A DNA stretch of 64,000 nt from positions 62,001 to 126,000 of the forward strand of contig NZ_PJCF01000005.1 in the NCBI RefSeq assembly GCF_002835935.1, given 5' to 3'. The notes below the pieces were generated by a model. The model had not been told where the DNA came from and searched no databases. It saw nothing but the letters and a program-made list of their open reading frames with translations. This stretch comes from Paraglaciecola sp. MB-3u-78 (lineage in GTDB: Bacteria > Pseudomonadota > Gammaproteobacteria > Enterobacterales > Alteromonadaceae). A program made the translations under genes and the position numbers. This document shows positions 43,686 to 52,706 of the stretch, piece by piece; within the stretch, counting starts at the first letter, position 1, and every line of letters begins with the position of its first letter.

Positions 43686-44225
43686 TTACGTTTCGCAATA
43701 TACCCTTTAGCATCTGTTATGAGAATCGTGTTTTCAGTAGCCGTGCTATTTATCTTGGGTAGAAGCGTGTCTACTAACTCAGTGCCTTGTAAACAGCCAT
43801 TGTTGTCTGAAAAATGTATTATCGATTGCCCGACAGAAGAGTGATTTTTTGTAATTGATTGACGAAGTTTTGTTCAAATTCGATTTTAGCGATAGCCATT
43901 GAGAGTTTTGATTCAGGGCCAAATTCGTCTAGCTGACTGACAGAAAGAAACAGTAATCCAGCTAAACAGGTAAAACACCGAATACCGACAACCCATTTGG
44001 CAGGCATAGTTTAGACCGAAATCGGTTGCAACTGCTGCTCAAGATTCTTACCCAATTCGGCGAATTCGAGCGCCTCGTTTTTATTGTTTGCTATGTGAAA
44101 ATCACCACATAACTGTCGCTATTAAAATTCAAATAATGGCGCGTTGTGTGGTGCAGGAATATCAAATAACAAAACAACTCTAAGTGCTAGTTGACTTATA
44201 GATGTCTATACGGCAAATTGCGTAC
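43686..44225. other. Intergenic region upstream of the threonine leader
   Basis: 540 bp. A minus-strand frame of 62 codons (43819-44007) has one hydrophobic stretch but no ribosome site and is not believed. The thr promoter is expected near the 3' end of this region. Nothing else was recognised. Confidence 0.4.
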
Positions 44226-44294
44226 ATGAAAACAATAAAATCACTCACAACCGGCATGATAATTATTACCTTTGAAAAGGTGTTCGCTGGCTAG
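44226..44294 (+). CDS. thrL: Threonine operon leader peptide
   Basis: 22 codons: MKTIKSLTTGMIIITFEKVF and two more residues, then TAG. Four threonines and four isoleucines in a short peptide directly before a terminator and thrA are the signature of thr attenuation, as in E. coli thrL, although the run is less dense. When charged tRNA-Thr or tRNA-Ile is scarce, the stalled ribosome should prevent the terminator from forming. Confidence 0.8.
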   Translation: MKTIKSLTTGMIIITFEKVFAG

Positions 44295-44313
44295 TGCATT
44301 CGCATTACACATT

Positions 44314-44345
44314 AAAAGCCCGCAACCACCGCGGGCTTTTTTGTT
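44314..44345 (+). terminator. Threonine operon attenuator
   Basis: AAAAGCCCGC (44314-44323), loop AACCACC, GCGGGCTTTT (44331-44340) and a T-run. It lies 20 bp after the thrL stop and 62 bp before thrA. Confidence 0.88.
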
Positions 44346-44406
44346 ATCTGGATGCTAAAAATACGTGATAAACATAGTGTGTTGAAAACAGTTAAGGAAG
44401 TAAAAA

Positions 44407-46869
44407 ATGAAGGTATTGAAGTTTGGCGGGTCGTCTCTCGCTGATGCAGAGCGTTACTTGAGAGTAAAAGACATTAGTATCGCATGTCACACCGATGTCG
44501 GTGCGGCAGTTGTATTGTCTGCTCCAAAGGGCGTCACCAATGCCTTGTCGCTATTGTGTGATGAAGCAGCATCTGGCAAAGATTACGGCGAATTGTTCGC
44601 CAAATTAAATATGGTTTTGTTTGGTATTTTGGATGACTTGAAAATTAGCCTTCCAAATTTTTCTCAAGCTAGATTAGGTGAATTTCTTCAACATACTTTA
44701 AATGAACTCAATCAGCATTTAGAAGGTTTTGCATTGTTGCGGTGTGCCCCTGAGCAGGTTGTCGCTAGAGTGTTAAGCGTTGGCGAATATGTGAGTGTGA
44801 ATATATTTAGTGAAATCTTGACCAGTCTAGGTCATGCCAATTGTATTATTGATCCGGTTAAATATATTGTTGCTGAAGGTGATTACTTAGACAGCATTGC
44901 CGATGTATCTGCTAGTAAGGCTCGCTTTAGTGATGTAGATATCTCAGGTGACAAAATATTAATTATGCCTGGGTTTGTTGCGGTGAATGCGGCGGGTGAA
45001 AAAGTCACCTTAGGTCGAAATGGTTCAGATTATTCAGCTGCTATTTTGGCTGCTTGTCTTGGTGCACAGTGTTGTGAGATTTGGACAGACGTAGATGGTG
45101 TTTATAATGCTGATCCAAACCAAGTAGATGGTGCCGTATTACTTGATAAGCTGACTTATCAAGAAGCGATGGAATTGTCTTATTTTGGTGCGAAAGTGTT
45201 ACACCCTAAAACAATTGGCCCCATCGCTCAACACCATATCCCCTGTTTAATTCGCAATACACTCAATCCAGCAGCGCCAGGTACCTTAATTAGTAACGAA
45301 GCGAGTACTAAGTGGACTAGCGTAAAAGGAATCTCACACTTAGATGATATGACTATGTTCAACGTGGCAGGTCCTGGCATGAAAGGCATGGTGGGTATGG
45401 CTAGCCGTGTGTTTGAAATTATGTCTAACGCGAATATCTCTATTAGCTTGATTACTCAGTCTTCGTCTGAATACAGCATTAGTTTCTGTATTCACAGTAG
45501 AGATGCCAGTCGCGCACAGGATTTATTAGAAGACTCATTTGCTTTAGAACTAAGCAATCATTTGCTAGACCCTATTGAAGTACGTCATGAATTGGCCATT
45601 GTCACTTTGGTAGGCGATGGGATGCGCCATTCTAAAGGTTTGGCGGCTAAATTCTTCAGCTCCTTGGCACAAGCAAGAGTGAATAACGTGGCTATTGCTC
45701 AGGGGTCTTCTGAACGCTCCATCTCCACTGTCATCGAAGCCAGCAAAGCTAAGAAAGCGGTTAAAGTTGTGCATCAGAATTTTTTCTCTAACCTACATGC
45801 TATCGATGCTTTTTTAGTAGGCTGCGGTAGTGTTGGAAAAGAGTTGTTAGCCCAAATTGCTCGCCAACAAACTGCTTTGCTTGAAAAAAATATTAGTTTA
45901 AAAGTGTACGGTATTGCCAATAGTAAAAAATTATTGCTTCAATCAAACGGCATTGATTTGAGTGCACCTTGGCAGGAAGACTTAGATAAAAGTGATAAAC
46001 AATTCTCTATCGATAATTTGAAAGCTTTTGTACACGACAACAGCTTGGTTAACCCTGTTGTTATCGACTGTACTAGTAGCGCTAATATTGCTGATCAATA
46101 TCCTCAGATGATGTTAGATGGCTTTCATGTTGTCACACCAAACAAAAAAGCCAACACCGCCAGTACTGAGTTTTATAAGCTTTTAAGAGAAACAGCTCAA
46201 AAAACTAATCGTCAATTTTTGTACGAAACCACAGTAGGTGCGGGTTTACCGGTTATCGATAATTTACAAAACTTGTTTTATGCCGGCGACGAATTAGTTC
46301 GCTTTGAGGGCATATTGTCTGGTTCATTATCCTTTGTGTTTGGTAAGTTAGATGAAGGTTTGAGTCTGTCAGAGGCAACCGAAATTGCTAAAAAGAATGG
46401 TTTTACTGAGCCTGACCCTCGTGATGATTTGAGTGGTATGGATGTAGCCAGAAAACTTCTGATTATGGCCCGTGAATCAGGTCTAACCCTTGAACTATCT
46501 GACATCACCATAGAGCCAGTATTACCATCCTATTTTGATGCCAGTGGCAGTATTGAAAATTTTATGGCGCGTTTGCCTGAATTAGATAGTTACTACGTTC
46601 AAAAAGTAGCCGCCGCGAAGAATGAAGGTAAAGTATTGCGGTATGTAGGCTCGATTGATCATGGTAAATGTGTGGTCAGTATCGAAGCTGTGAATGAGTC
46701 TCATCCCCTGTATATGGTAAAAGAGGGCGAAAATGCCTTGGCCATTCATAGTCACTATTACCAACCTATTCCTTATGTTATTCGAGGTTACGGCGCCGGT
46801 GCTGCGGTGACTGCCGCAGGTGTATTCGCAGATGTCATGCGCACTATGCCCTGGAAGCAATCTATCTAA
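44407..46869 (+). CDS. thrA: Bifunctional aspartokinase I/homoserine dehydrogenase I
   Basis: 820 residues, full length for ThrA. The aspartokinase half begins [20 protein letters not shown], with [20 protein letters not shown] and the ACT regulatory region ([17 protein letters not shown]). The dehydrogenase half begins near residue 465 ([13 protein letters not shown]) and carries the [18 protein letters not shown] and [12 protein letters not shown] motifs. It catalyses steps one and three from aspartate to homoserine. The first ACT-bearing region implies threonine feedback. Start has an AAGGAAG site; the stop overlaps thrB by one base (TAATG). Confidence 0.97.
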   Translation: MKVLKFGGSSLADAERYLRVKDISIACHTDVGAAVVLSAPKGVTNALSLLCDEAASGKDYGELFAKLNMVLFGILDDLKISLPNFSQARLGEFLQHTLNELNQHLEGFALLRCAPEQVVARVLSVGEYVSVNIFSEILTSLGHANCIIDPVKYIVAEGDYLDSIADVSASKARFSDVDISGDKILIMPGFVAVNAAGEKVTLGRNGSDYSAAILAACLGAQCCEIWTDVDGVYNADPNQVDGAVLLDKLTYQEAMELSYFGAKVLHPKTIGPIAQHHIPCLIRNTLNPAAPGTLISNEASTKWTSVKGISHLDDMTMFNVAGPGMKGMVGMASRVFEIMSNANISISLITQSSSEYSISFCIHSRDASRAQDLLEDSFALELSNHLLDPIEVRHELAIVTLVGDGMRHSKGLAAKFFSSLAQARVNNVAIAQGSSERSISTVIEASKAKKAVKVVHQNFFSNLHAIDAFLVGCGSVGKELLAQIARQQTALLEKNISLKVYGIANSKKLLLQSNGIDLSAPWQEDLDKSDKQFSIDNLKAFVHDNSLVNPVVIDCTSSANIADQYPQMMLDGFHVVTPNKKANTASTEFYKLLRETAQKTNRQFLYETTVGAGLPVIDNLQNLFYAGDELVRFEGILSGSLSFVFGKLDEGLSLSEATEIAKKNGFTEPDPRDDLSGMDVARKLLIMARESGLTLELSDITIEPVLPSYFDASGSIENFMARLPELDSYYVQKVAAAKNEGKVLRYVGSIDHGKCVVSIEAVNESHPLYMVKEGENALAIHSHYYQPIPYVIRGYGAGAAVTAAGVFADVMRTMPWKQSI

Positions 46870-47864
46870 TGTCAGACGCTAAAATCAAAAAATCGACCCT
46901 AAGAGCCTATGCGCCCGCTTCTATCGGTAACGTCAGCTTAGGTTTTGACTTACTTGGCGCGGCTTTAAAACCAATAGACGGAAGTTTGTTAGGTGATGAA
47001 GTCGATATCGAAGTGGCAGAGCAGTTTAGTTTGCACGTCAAAGGACGTTATGCTGACAAATTGCCAACTGATCCAAACAGCAATATTGTCACCCTTTGTT
47101 ATCAGCACTTTATTGCAGAGTTAGAACAGCAAGGTCATCAAAAAAGTGCTATTCCCGCACTTAAAATGACACTGCATAAACATTTACCTATTGGTAGTGG
47201 TTTAGGTTCAAGCGCGAGCTCGATTGTGGCAGCATTACATGGCCTGAATCAGTTTTTTACTGAGTATTTTGGTAAGGCCCCTTTCACAGACAATGCATTA
47301 TTGTTAGTGATGGGTGAACTGGAAGGGCAAATAAGCGGTAGTGTACATTATGATAATGTTGCGCCATGCTTCCTCGGTGGTTTAACCTTAATGGCCGAGC
47401 ATAAAGAACAAGTAGCATTGCAATTGCCCATGTTTGAAAACTGGTATTGGGTGTCCTGCTATTCTGGTATGAGTGTGTCGACAGCCGCCGCGCGGAATAT
47501 TTTACCGAAACAGGTTTCCATGGCTGATACCATTCAGTTTGGTCGACAGTTAGCCGTATTTACTGATGCCTTGTACCGAAAGGATGAAAAACTCGCCGCG
47601 GCCATGATGATAGATGTGATTGCCGAACCTTATCGCAAATCATTATTGCCAAGGTTTGACGAGTCTCGTGAATTCGCAGAACAACATGGCGCGCTGGCTT
47701 TTGGTATTTCAGGCTCTGGACCAACAGTATTTGCAGTGTGCGATAATATACAAAATGCTAAAATTATTAATCAATGGCTAGCCGATAATTATATTCAAAA
47801 TGACACAGGTTTTAGTCATATTTGTCAGTTAGACACGAGTGGCGCATCTATAAGCCATTCTTGA
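46869..47864 (+). CDS. thrB: Homoserine kinase
   Basis: 331 residues, GHMP kinase family. ASIGNVSLGFDLLGAAL, the P-loop-like LPIGSGLGSSASSIVAAL and the C-terminal GALAFGISGSGPTVFAV motif are clear. It phosphorylates homoserine. Translationally coupled to thrA. A short hairpin (TGAAAGC-GATA-GCTTTCA, 47862-47879) starts at the stop codon; without a T-run it is more likely a processing or stability element than a terminator. Confidence 0.96.
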   Translation: MSDAKIKKSTLRAYAPASIGNVSLGFDLLGAALKPIDGSLLGDEVDIEVAEQFSLHVKGRYADKLPTDPNSNIVTLCYQHFIAELEQQGHQKSAIPALKMTLHKHLPIGSGLGSSASSIVAALHGLNQFFTEYFGKAPFTDNALLLVMGELEGQISGSVHYDNVAPCFLGGLTLMAEHKEQVALQLPMFENWYWVSCYSGMSVSTAAARNILPKQVSMADTIQFGRQLAVFTDALYRKDEKLAAAMMIDVIAEPYRKSLLPRFDESREFAEQHGALAFGISGSGPTVFAVCDNIQNAKIINQWLADNYIQNDTGFSHICQLDTSGASISHS

Positions 47865-47949
47865 AAGCGATAGCTTTCATCGGAGCTACTAACATAAGGC
47901 CAACCCCCCTGTTACTAGTGCAACACTTAAGTATTAAAAAGGTCATAAA

Positions 47950-49233
47950 GTGGAACTTGTAAATTTAAAAGATGCCTCTGAGCAAGTCACGTTTGCAGAA
48001 GCAGTAAAAAAAGGTTTAGGCAAAAACCAAGGGTTGTTTTTCCCTAAACAATTACCCAAGTTTGATGACATTGAGTCAATCCTGGCTATGCCTTTTGTTG
48101 AGCGCAGTATAGAAGTTTTAGCCACCTTAATTGGTGATGAACTACCGCGCGAAATGCTTGCAGGCATAGTTGAGCGAGCTTTTGTGTTTGGCGCTCCTCT
48201 GGCTAAGGTTACCGACAATGTGTATGCTTTAGAGCTTTTCCATGGACCTACATTAGCGTTCAAAGATTTTGGCGGCCGTTTTATGGCTCAGTGTTTAGTT
48301 GAAATCTCAGATGGTCAGCCGATCACTATTTTAACTGCTACATCGGGAGATACCGGTGCCGCTGTTGCCCATGCGTTTTATGGCATCGAAAATATCAATG
48401 TGGTGATTTTGTATCCAAAAGGAAAAATCAGCCAGCTCCAAGAGAAGTTATTCACCACTCTTGGTGGCAATATCCATACCGTGGCGATTGAAGACGATTT
48501 TGATGCCTGTCAGCAACTGGTAAAAAGCGCCTTTGATGACCCTGAAGTACGTGACGGATTGCATCTAAACTCTGCAAATTCTATTAATATAAGCCGATTA
48601 GCCGCGCAAGTGTGTTATTACTTTGAAGCAGTGTCACAGCTTACTCCAACTGAACGTGCAGACTTAGTGATTTCAGTACCCAGTGGTAATTTTGGTAATT
48701 TGACCGCAGGTCTTATTGCTAAAGTGATGGGTTTACCCGTCAAACATTTTGTCGCCGCCACCAACTTAAACGACACTGTGCCACGATATTTAAAAACCGG
48801 CGAATGGGAGCCTAAAGACACCATTGCCACTTTGTCTAATGCGATGGATGTGAGTCAACCAAACAATTGGCCGCGAATTGAAGCCATGATTGAGAATGGT
48901 TTGGTCGACAAATCTGATATTTCGGGCGCCACAGTAGATGAAGAGTACACGCAAGTGGCAATGCGTCAATTAGCACAATTAGGTTACGTAAGTGAACCCC
49001 ATGCCGCTATTGGTTACAAAGCATTAGTCAGAAAAATGGAAGAAGGTCAGACAGGTATTTTCTTAGGTACCGCTCACCCAGCTAAATTTCGTGAAACGGT
49101 AGAAAATGTTTTAGGCCAACCCATCAGTTTGCCAAAACCTCTCGCAGATTGTGCAGGTAAAGAGGGACTATCAGTTGAATTAGCTTGTGATTACCAAGTG
49201 TTAAAAGCGCACTTGTTCAGTTTGTTGGGCTAA
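47950..49233 (+). CDS. thrC: Threonine synthase
   Basis: 427 residues, fold type II PLP enzyme. The lysine motif LAFKDFGGRFMAQCL, TATSGDTGAAVAHAF, SVPSGNFGNLTAGL and the C-terminal GTAHPAKFRETVE are characteristic. It converts phosphohomoserine to threonine. Start is a GTG with an AAAAGG site. It follows thrB by 85 bp within the same operon. Confidence 0.96.
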   Translation: MELVNLKDASEQVTFAEAVKKGLGKNQGLFFPKQLPKFDDIESILAMPFVERSIEVLATLIGDELPREMLAGIVERAFVFGAPLAKVTDNVYALELFHGPTLAFKDFGGRFMAQCLVEISDGQPITILTATSGDTGAAVAHAFYGIENINVVILYPKGKISQLQEKLFTTLGGNIHTVAIEDDFDACQQLVKSAFDDPEVRDGLHLNSANSINISRLAAQVCYYFEAVSQLTPTERADLVISVPSGNFGNLTAGLIAKVMGLPVKHFVAATNLNDTVPRYLKTGEWEPKDTIATLSNAMDVSQPNNWPRIEAMIENGLVDKSDISGATVDEEYTQVAMRQLAQLGYVSEPHAAIGYKALVRKMEEGQTGIFLGTAHPAKFRETVENVLGQPISLPKPLADCAGKEGLSVELACDYQVLKAHLFSLLG

Positions 49234-49242
49234 ATAGTTCTA

Positions 49243-49902
49243 ATGAGCACTTGGGCAGATATTTTAGATCAAGAAAAACAGCAGCCTTACTTTCAAAAAA
49301 TGATGAAATTTGTTGAAAGTGAGAGGGCTGCTGGAAAAACGATTTATCCACCTAGTGAAGATGTGTTTAATGCCTTCAATTTAACTGAGCTGGATACAGT
49401 AAAAGTGGTGATATTAGGCCAAGATCCTTATCACGGCCCTAATCAAGCCCACGGTTTATGTTTTTCGGTATTACCCAATGTTAAAACGCCCCCTTCATTA
49501 GTTAACATATATAAAGAATTAGCCTCTGACATATCCGGATTGACTATACCGCCACATGGCTGTTTACAAAGTTGGGCAGAGCAAGGAGTGCTGCTACTGA
49601 ATACTGTGCTCACAGTGGAACAAGGGCAAGCTCACTCTCATGCAAAGATAGGTTGGGAACGATTTACTGATGCTGTTATTCAACGACTAAGTGAACATTG
49701 TCATGGTCTGGTGTTTTTACTGTGGGGTAGTCATGCTCAGAAAAAAGGTGAAGTGATAGATACACAAAAACATCATGTGCTTAGTGCTCCGCACCCTTCG
49801 CCACTATCCGCGTATCGAGGTTTTTTGGGCTGTAAACATTTCTCTGACAGCAACGACCTTTTAAAACAGCAAGGTAAAAGTCCCATTAATTGGCAGCTAT
49901 AA
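49243..49902 (+). CDS. ung: Uracil-DNA glycosylase
   Basis: 219 residues, family 1 UDG: the water-activating loop [52 protein letters not shown] and the intercalation loop [20 protein letters not shown] are all present. It removes uracil from DNA. It starts 9 bp after thrC, so it may be transcribed with the thr operon, an unusual partner for a repair gene. Confidence 0.96.
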   Translation: MSTWADILDQEKQQPYFQKMMKFVESERAAGKTIYPPSEDVFNAFNLTELDTVKVVILGQDPYHGPNQAHGLCFSVLPNVKTPPSLVNIYKELASDISGLTIPPHGCLQSWAEQGVLLLNTVLTVEQGQAHSHAKIGWERFTDAVIQRLSEHCHGLVFLLWGSHAQKKGEVIDTQKHHVLSAPHPSPLSAYRGFLGCKHFSDSNDLLKQQGKSPINWQL

Positions 49903-50037
49903 CTTTCTATTCAGCTAATTGATTATTGCGCAACTTTTTATCACCATCACATTCTATTGTAAGATAGTGCTATCAACCCAGTTCTCTTATAACAACGCTA
50001 AAGAGCATTTTCTTAGTCACCACAAAAAGGTCATACA

Positions 50038-51675
50038 ATGAGAAACAATTTTGTCATCCTTAACATCACTGCTTGGGTAGTGATGTTATTGCTGAGTTTT
50101 AAATGGCCTACTATTATCTGGTTCAGCCTATTACTCATTCCGATTTCTTTCATCGGCCTATACGACATGTATCAAACTAAACATGCTCTATGGCGAAATT
50201 TTCCTGTCGTTGGTCGAGGGCGCTGGATCATGGAATTTATGCGCCCTTTTTTACGTCAGTACTTTTTTGAGTCTGAAACTGATGGAGTACCGATTAACAG
50301 AATGTTCAGATCCGTTATTTATCAGCGTGCTAAAGGTGCCCAGGATGCAGTGCCTTATGGAACTAAGCTCGATACCCAAGCCGTAGGATATGAATGGATT
50401 GGCCACTCATTAGCCGCTATTCATGCAGATAAAGAGACACCAAGTCAACGAATACAAGTAGGGGGGCCAGCTTGTTTACAACCTTATTCTGCAAGTGTGT
50501 TTAATATATCGGCGATGAGTTATGGCTCGTTGAGTAGTAATGCGATAGAGGCGTTGAACAAAGGCGCAAAAAAAGGCGGCTTTTTCCATAATACCGGTGA
50601 GGGTAGCGTTAGTCCTGCACATCTAAAACATGGCGGTGATTTAGTTTGGCAGATAGGGACTGGATACTTTGGTTGTCGAACTAAACAAGGAGGTTTCGAT
50701 TCTGAGAGTTTTGCTAAAACGGCCTTAAAAGATAATATCAAGATGATTGAAATCAAGTTATCACAAGGTGCGAAGCCTGGTCATGGTGGTATTTTACCCG
50801 CACATAAAAATACTATCGAGATAGCCAATATCAGACAGGTAGAGCCGGGCACTCAGGTTGACTCACCACCGGTTCATTCGGCGTTTTCTACTCCGTTGGA
50901 AATGATGCATTTTATTAAGCAGCTTAGGGATTTGTCTGGTGGCAAACCAATAGGTTTTAAATTATGTATCGGCCGAAAAAGTGAGTTTATTGCTTTGTGT
51001 AAGGCAATGATCGAAACGAATATCCAACCTGACTTTATAACGGTTGACGGTGGGGAAGGTGGCACAGGTGCTGCGCCATTAGAATATTCTAATTCAGTTG
51101 GCATGCCGCTGCGGGAGGCGCTGGTCTTTGTGGTTGACGTACTCATTGGCTTTGGTCTAAAAAAAGAAATTAAAGTGATTGCAAGCGGAAAGACATTTAC
51201 CGGTTTCCACTTAGTTAAAAATTTAGCTTTGGGTGCCGATATGTGTAATAGCGCTAGGGGCATGATGGTTGCGCTTGGCTGTGTTCAGTCCTTGGTGTGC
51301 CACACTAATGAGTGCCCCACAGGCATTGCTACCCAAGATCCCGTTTTAGCTTCTGGATTGGTTGTGGGCGATAAAGCGACACGTATTGCCCGCTTTCACA
51401 AAGAGACAGTGTACGCTTCTTTTGATCTGGTTTCTTCTGCTGGCTTATCGAACCCAAACCAGTTAAATCGTTCTCACATCTACAGAAGGGTCAGTCAAAC
51501 CGACATTAAACGTTATGATGAAATTTATCTCAATTTAACAGAGGGTTGTTTATTGCAAGAAAGCTGTCAGCCAGATATTTTTGGCCAAGAGATGAAAGAG
51601 TCATCAACTGATAGTTTTATGCCTAAGCAGTATATAGTCGAGGGGCACTCTGGGTTAGAAAAAGTAGCTAGTTAA
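50038..51675 (+). CDS. FMN-binding glutamate-synthase-like protein
   Basis: 545 residues. Two N-terminal membrane segments (about 5-40) precede a glutamate synthase central/FMN domain: FNISAMSYGSLSSNAIEALNKGAKKGGFFHNTGEGSVSP, KLSQGAKPGHGGILPAHK, ITVDGGEGGTGAAPLEYS, ASGKTFTGFHLVKNLALGADMCNSARGMM and HTNECPTGIATQDP, where the cysteines may hold an Fe-S cluster. It lacks the glutaminase domain of GltB. The physiological reaction of these membrane-linked homologues is not established. Confidence 0.85.
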   Translation: MRNNFVILNITAWVVMLLLSFKWPTIIWFSLLLIPISFIGLYDMYQTKHALWRNFPVVGRGRWIMEFMRPFLRQYFFESETDGVPINRMFRSVIYQRAKGAQDAVPYGTKLDTQAVGYEWIGHSLAAIHADKETPSQRIQVGGPACLQPYSASVFNISAMSYGSLSSNAIEALNKGAKKGGFFHNTGEGSVSPAHLKHGGDLVWQIGTGYFGCRTKQGGFDSESFAKTALKDNIKMIEIKLSQGAKPGHGGILPAHKNTIEIANIRQVEPGTQVDSPPVHSAFSTPLEMMHFIKQLRDLSGGKPIGFKLCIGRKSEFIALCKAMIETNIQPDFITVDGGEGGTGAAPLEYSNSVGMPLREALVFVVDVLIGFGLKKEIKVIASGKTFTGFHLVKNLALGADMCNSARGMMVALGCVQSLVCHTNECPTGIATQDPVLASGLVVGDKATRIARFHKETVYASFDLVSSAGLSNPNQLNRSHIYRRVSQTDIKRYDEIYLNLTEGCLLQESCQPDIFGQEMKESSTDSFMPKQYIVEGHSGLEKVAS

Positions 51676-51839
51676 CCAGAGATCAGGTTAGATAAATTGG
51701 TCAAGAAGCGTTATTTGTTACGAGCTTCGAGTTTTAGGAAAAAGCTAAAAACAATATGAAAAATGCTGCCGTTATTGATTAACCGGATAATTATTCATAA
51801 GGTCATTTTTGTAAATCTCGAAGCAAAATCAAAAGCTTA

Positions 51840-51936
51840 TTACCACAGAGGAAAAGGAGGACACAGAGGAAAAGACAAAACCAGTCTGAAATCTGTTCCT
51901 CTGTGCAGCGAAGCGCTCTGTGACCTCGGTGGTTTA
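51840..51936. repeat. MITE-like palindromic element (CCACAGAGG family)
   Basis: Left arm TTACCACAGAGG... GGACACAGAGGAAAAGA, right arm ...TTCCTCTGTGC... GTGACCTCGGTGGTTT. The arms are imperfectly complementary over most of the 97 bp. Similar 'accacagagg' palindromes are widespread in bacterial spacers. A degenerate second copy may lie at 60912-60970. Confidence 0.65.
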
Positions 51937-52017
51937 AGATCTTTATTTTTTAAATTTGGAAGTGAAAACGAAAAAATCCAGTTGATATACAACTAACTTA
52001 AAGACTTATTATTTTTG

Positions 52018-52045
52018 CGAAGCTCGAAGCTCGAAGCTCGAAGCT
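52018..52045. repeat. Heptamer tandem array, four CGAAGCT units
   Basis: Four perfect 7-bp units, one base different from the GCTACGA/TCGTAGC arrays at 38859 and 52592. Confidence 0.9.
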
Positions 52046-52097
52046 AGCTTACAAATCAATTGATACTTAGATTTGCCTTGAATACACATATAAAAAA

Positions 52098-52115
52098 GCC
52101 CTGAATTTTCAGGGC
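52098..52115 (-). terminator. Terminator of the DUF3545 gene
   Basis: GCCCTGA (52098-52104), loop TTTT region, TCAGGGC (52109-52115). On the minus strand it is followed by TTTTTTAT, right after the DUF3545 stop. Confidence 0.85.
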
Positions 52116-52123
52116 ATTTACAT

Positions 52124-52294
52124 TTACAAAAATTCTAAATCATCTTCTGGTGACATTCCCAACTCTCGTAATTCTTGTTTGAGTCGTTGTCTGTCGTGGA
52201 TGGCTTCAATCTCTCGCCATTTGCGTTTATTTGCTTTGTTTTTAGACGACTTGGTTTCTGAATCTAAGGTAGACAATAATTCGGACTTATCCAT
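52124..52294 (-). CDS. DUF3545 small basic protein
   Basis: 56 residues from ATG at 52294 (GGAAGGAGAG upstream) to TAA at 52124. The sequence MDKSELLSTLDSETKSS, then KRKWREIEAIHDRQRLKQEL, matches the DUF3545 family of marine gammaproteobacteria by its conserved KRKWREIEA(I/L)xDR core. It is charged, helical and probably cytoplasmic. Function unknown. It is flanked by repeats and ends in its own terminator. Confidence 0.85.
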   Translation of the reverse strand: MDKSELLSTLDSETKSSKNKANKRKWREIEAIHDRQRLKQELRELGMSPEDDLEFL

Positions 52295-52518
52295 TTTGCT
52301 CTCCTTCCTTATTTTTATAGCGCAGTGATTACAACAATACCCTTCAAGCTTTTGTGATTATCGACATAAAACAATAGCTTATAGACTATGTACCATACAG
52401 AACGTTAGAATAGTATAAGTATTTGTCCCTCTTATTAACAAACAGTGAATATTTAGTGACAAGGAAAGAGCAGTTACGAGCTTCGAGCAGGGAGCTTCTA
52501 GCTTTAAAAAAAAGATAA

Positions 52519-52554
52519 AAAAAGGGCGTCATTTGATTAAAATGACACCCTTTT
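52519..52554. terminator. Terminator downstream of pgi
   Basis: AAAAAGGGCGTCATTT (52519-52534), loop GATT, AAAATGACACCCTTTT (52539-52554), one mismatch in the stem, A and T runs on both sides. Confidence 0.85.
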
Positions 52555-52591
52555 TGGTTGACAATACAAGTTACAGTACAACAATACCTGC

Positions 52592-52702
52592 GTAGCTCGT
52601 AGCTCGTAGCTCGTAGCTCGTAGCTCGTAGCTCGTAGCTCGTAGCTCGTAGCTCGTAGCTCGTAGCTCGTAGCTCGTAGCTCGTAGCTCGTAGCTCGTAG
52701 CT
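52592..52702. repeat. Heptamer tandem array, about sixteen GTAGCTC units
   Basis: 111 bp of perfect 7-bp repetition, starting only 4 bp from the pgi stop codon and lying between that stop and the terminator. It is the reverse complement of the unit at 38859-38922. Confidence 0.95.
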
Positions 52703-52706
52703 GAGT

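Larger units (their letters stand above)
51676..52123. other. Repeat-rich spacer
   Basis: Contains a CCACAGAGG-type palindromic element (51840-51936), a four-unit heptamer array (52018-52045), an isolated ACGAGCTTCGAG at 51720, and a terminator of the following minus-strand gene (52098-52115). The plus-strand frame at 51763-51996 is made of these repeats and is not a gene. Confidence 0.6.
52295..52706. other. Spacer between DUF3545 and pgi
   Basis: 412 bp holding a degenerate heptamer cluster (TTACGAGCTTCGAGCAGGGAGC near 52474-52495, in parts), a bidirectional terminator (52519-52554) and a long heptamer array (52592-52702). No gene. Confidence 0.6.

Noticed and set aside
43819-44007. 62-codon minus-strand frame with a hydrophobic stretch
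   Set aside because: No Shine-Dalgarno sequence, no recognisable family, and it lies in the thr promoter region.
51763-51996. 77-codon plus-strand frame
   Set aside because: Made largely of the CCACAGAGG palindrome; no family and no ribosome site.
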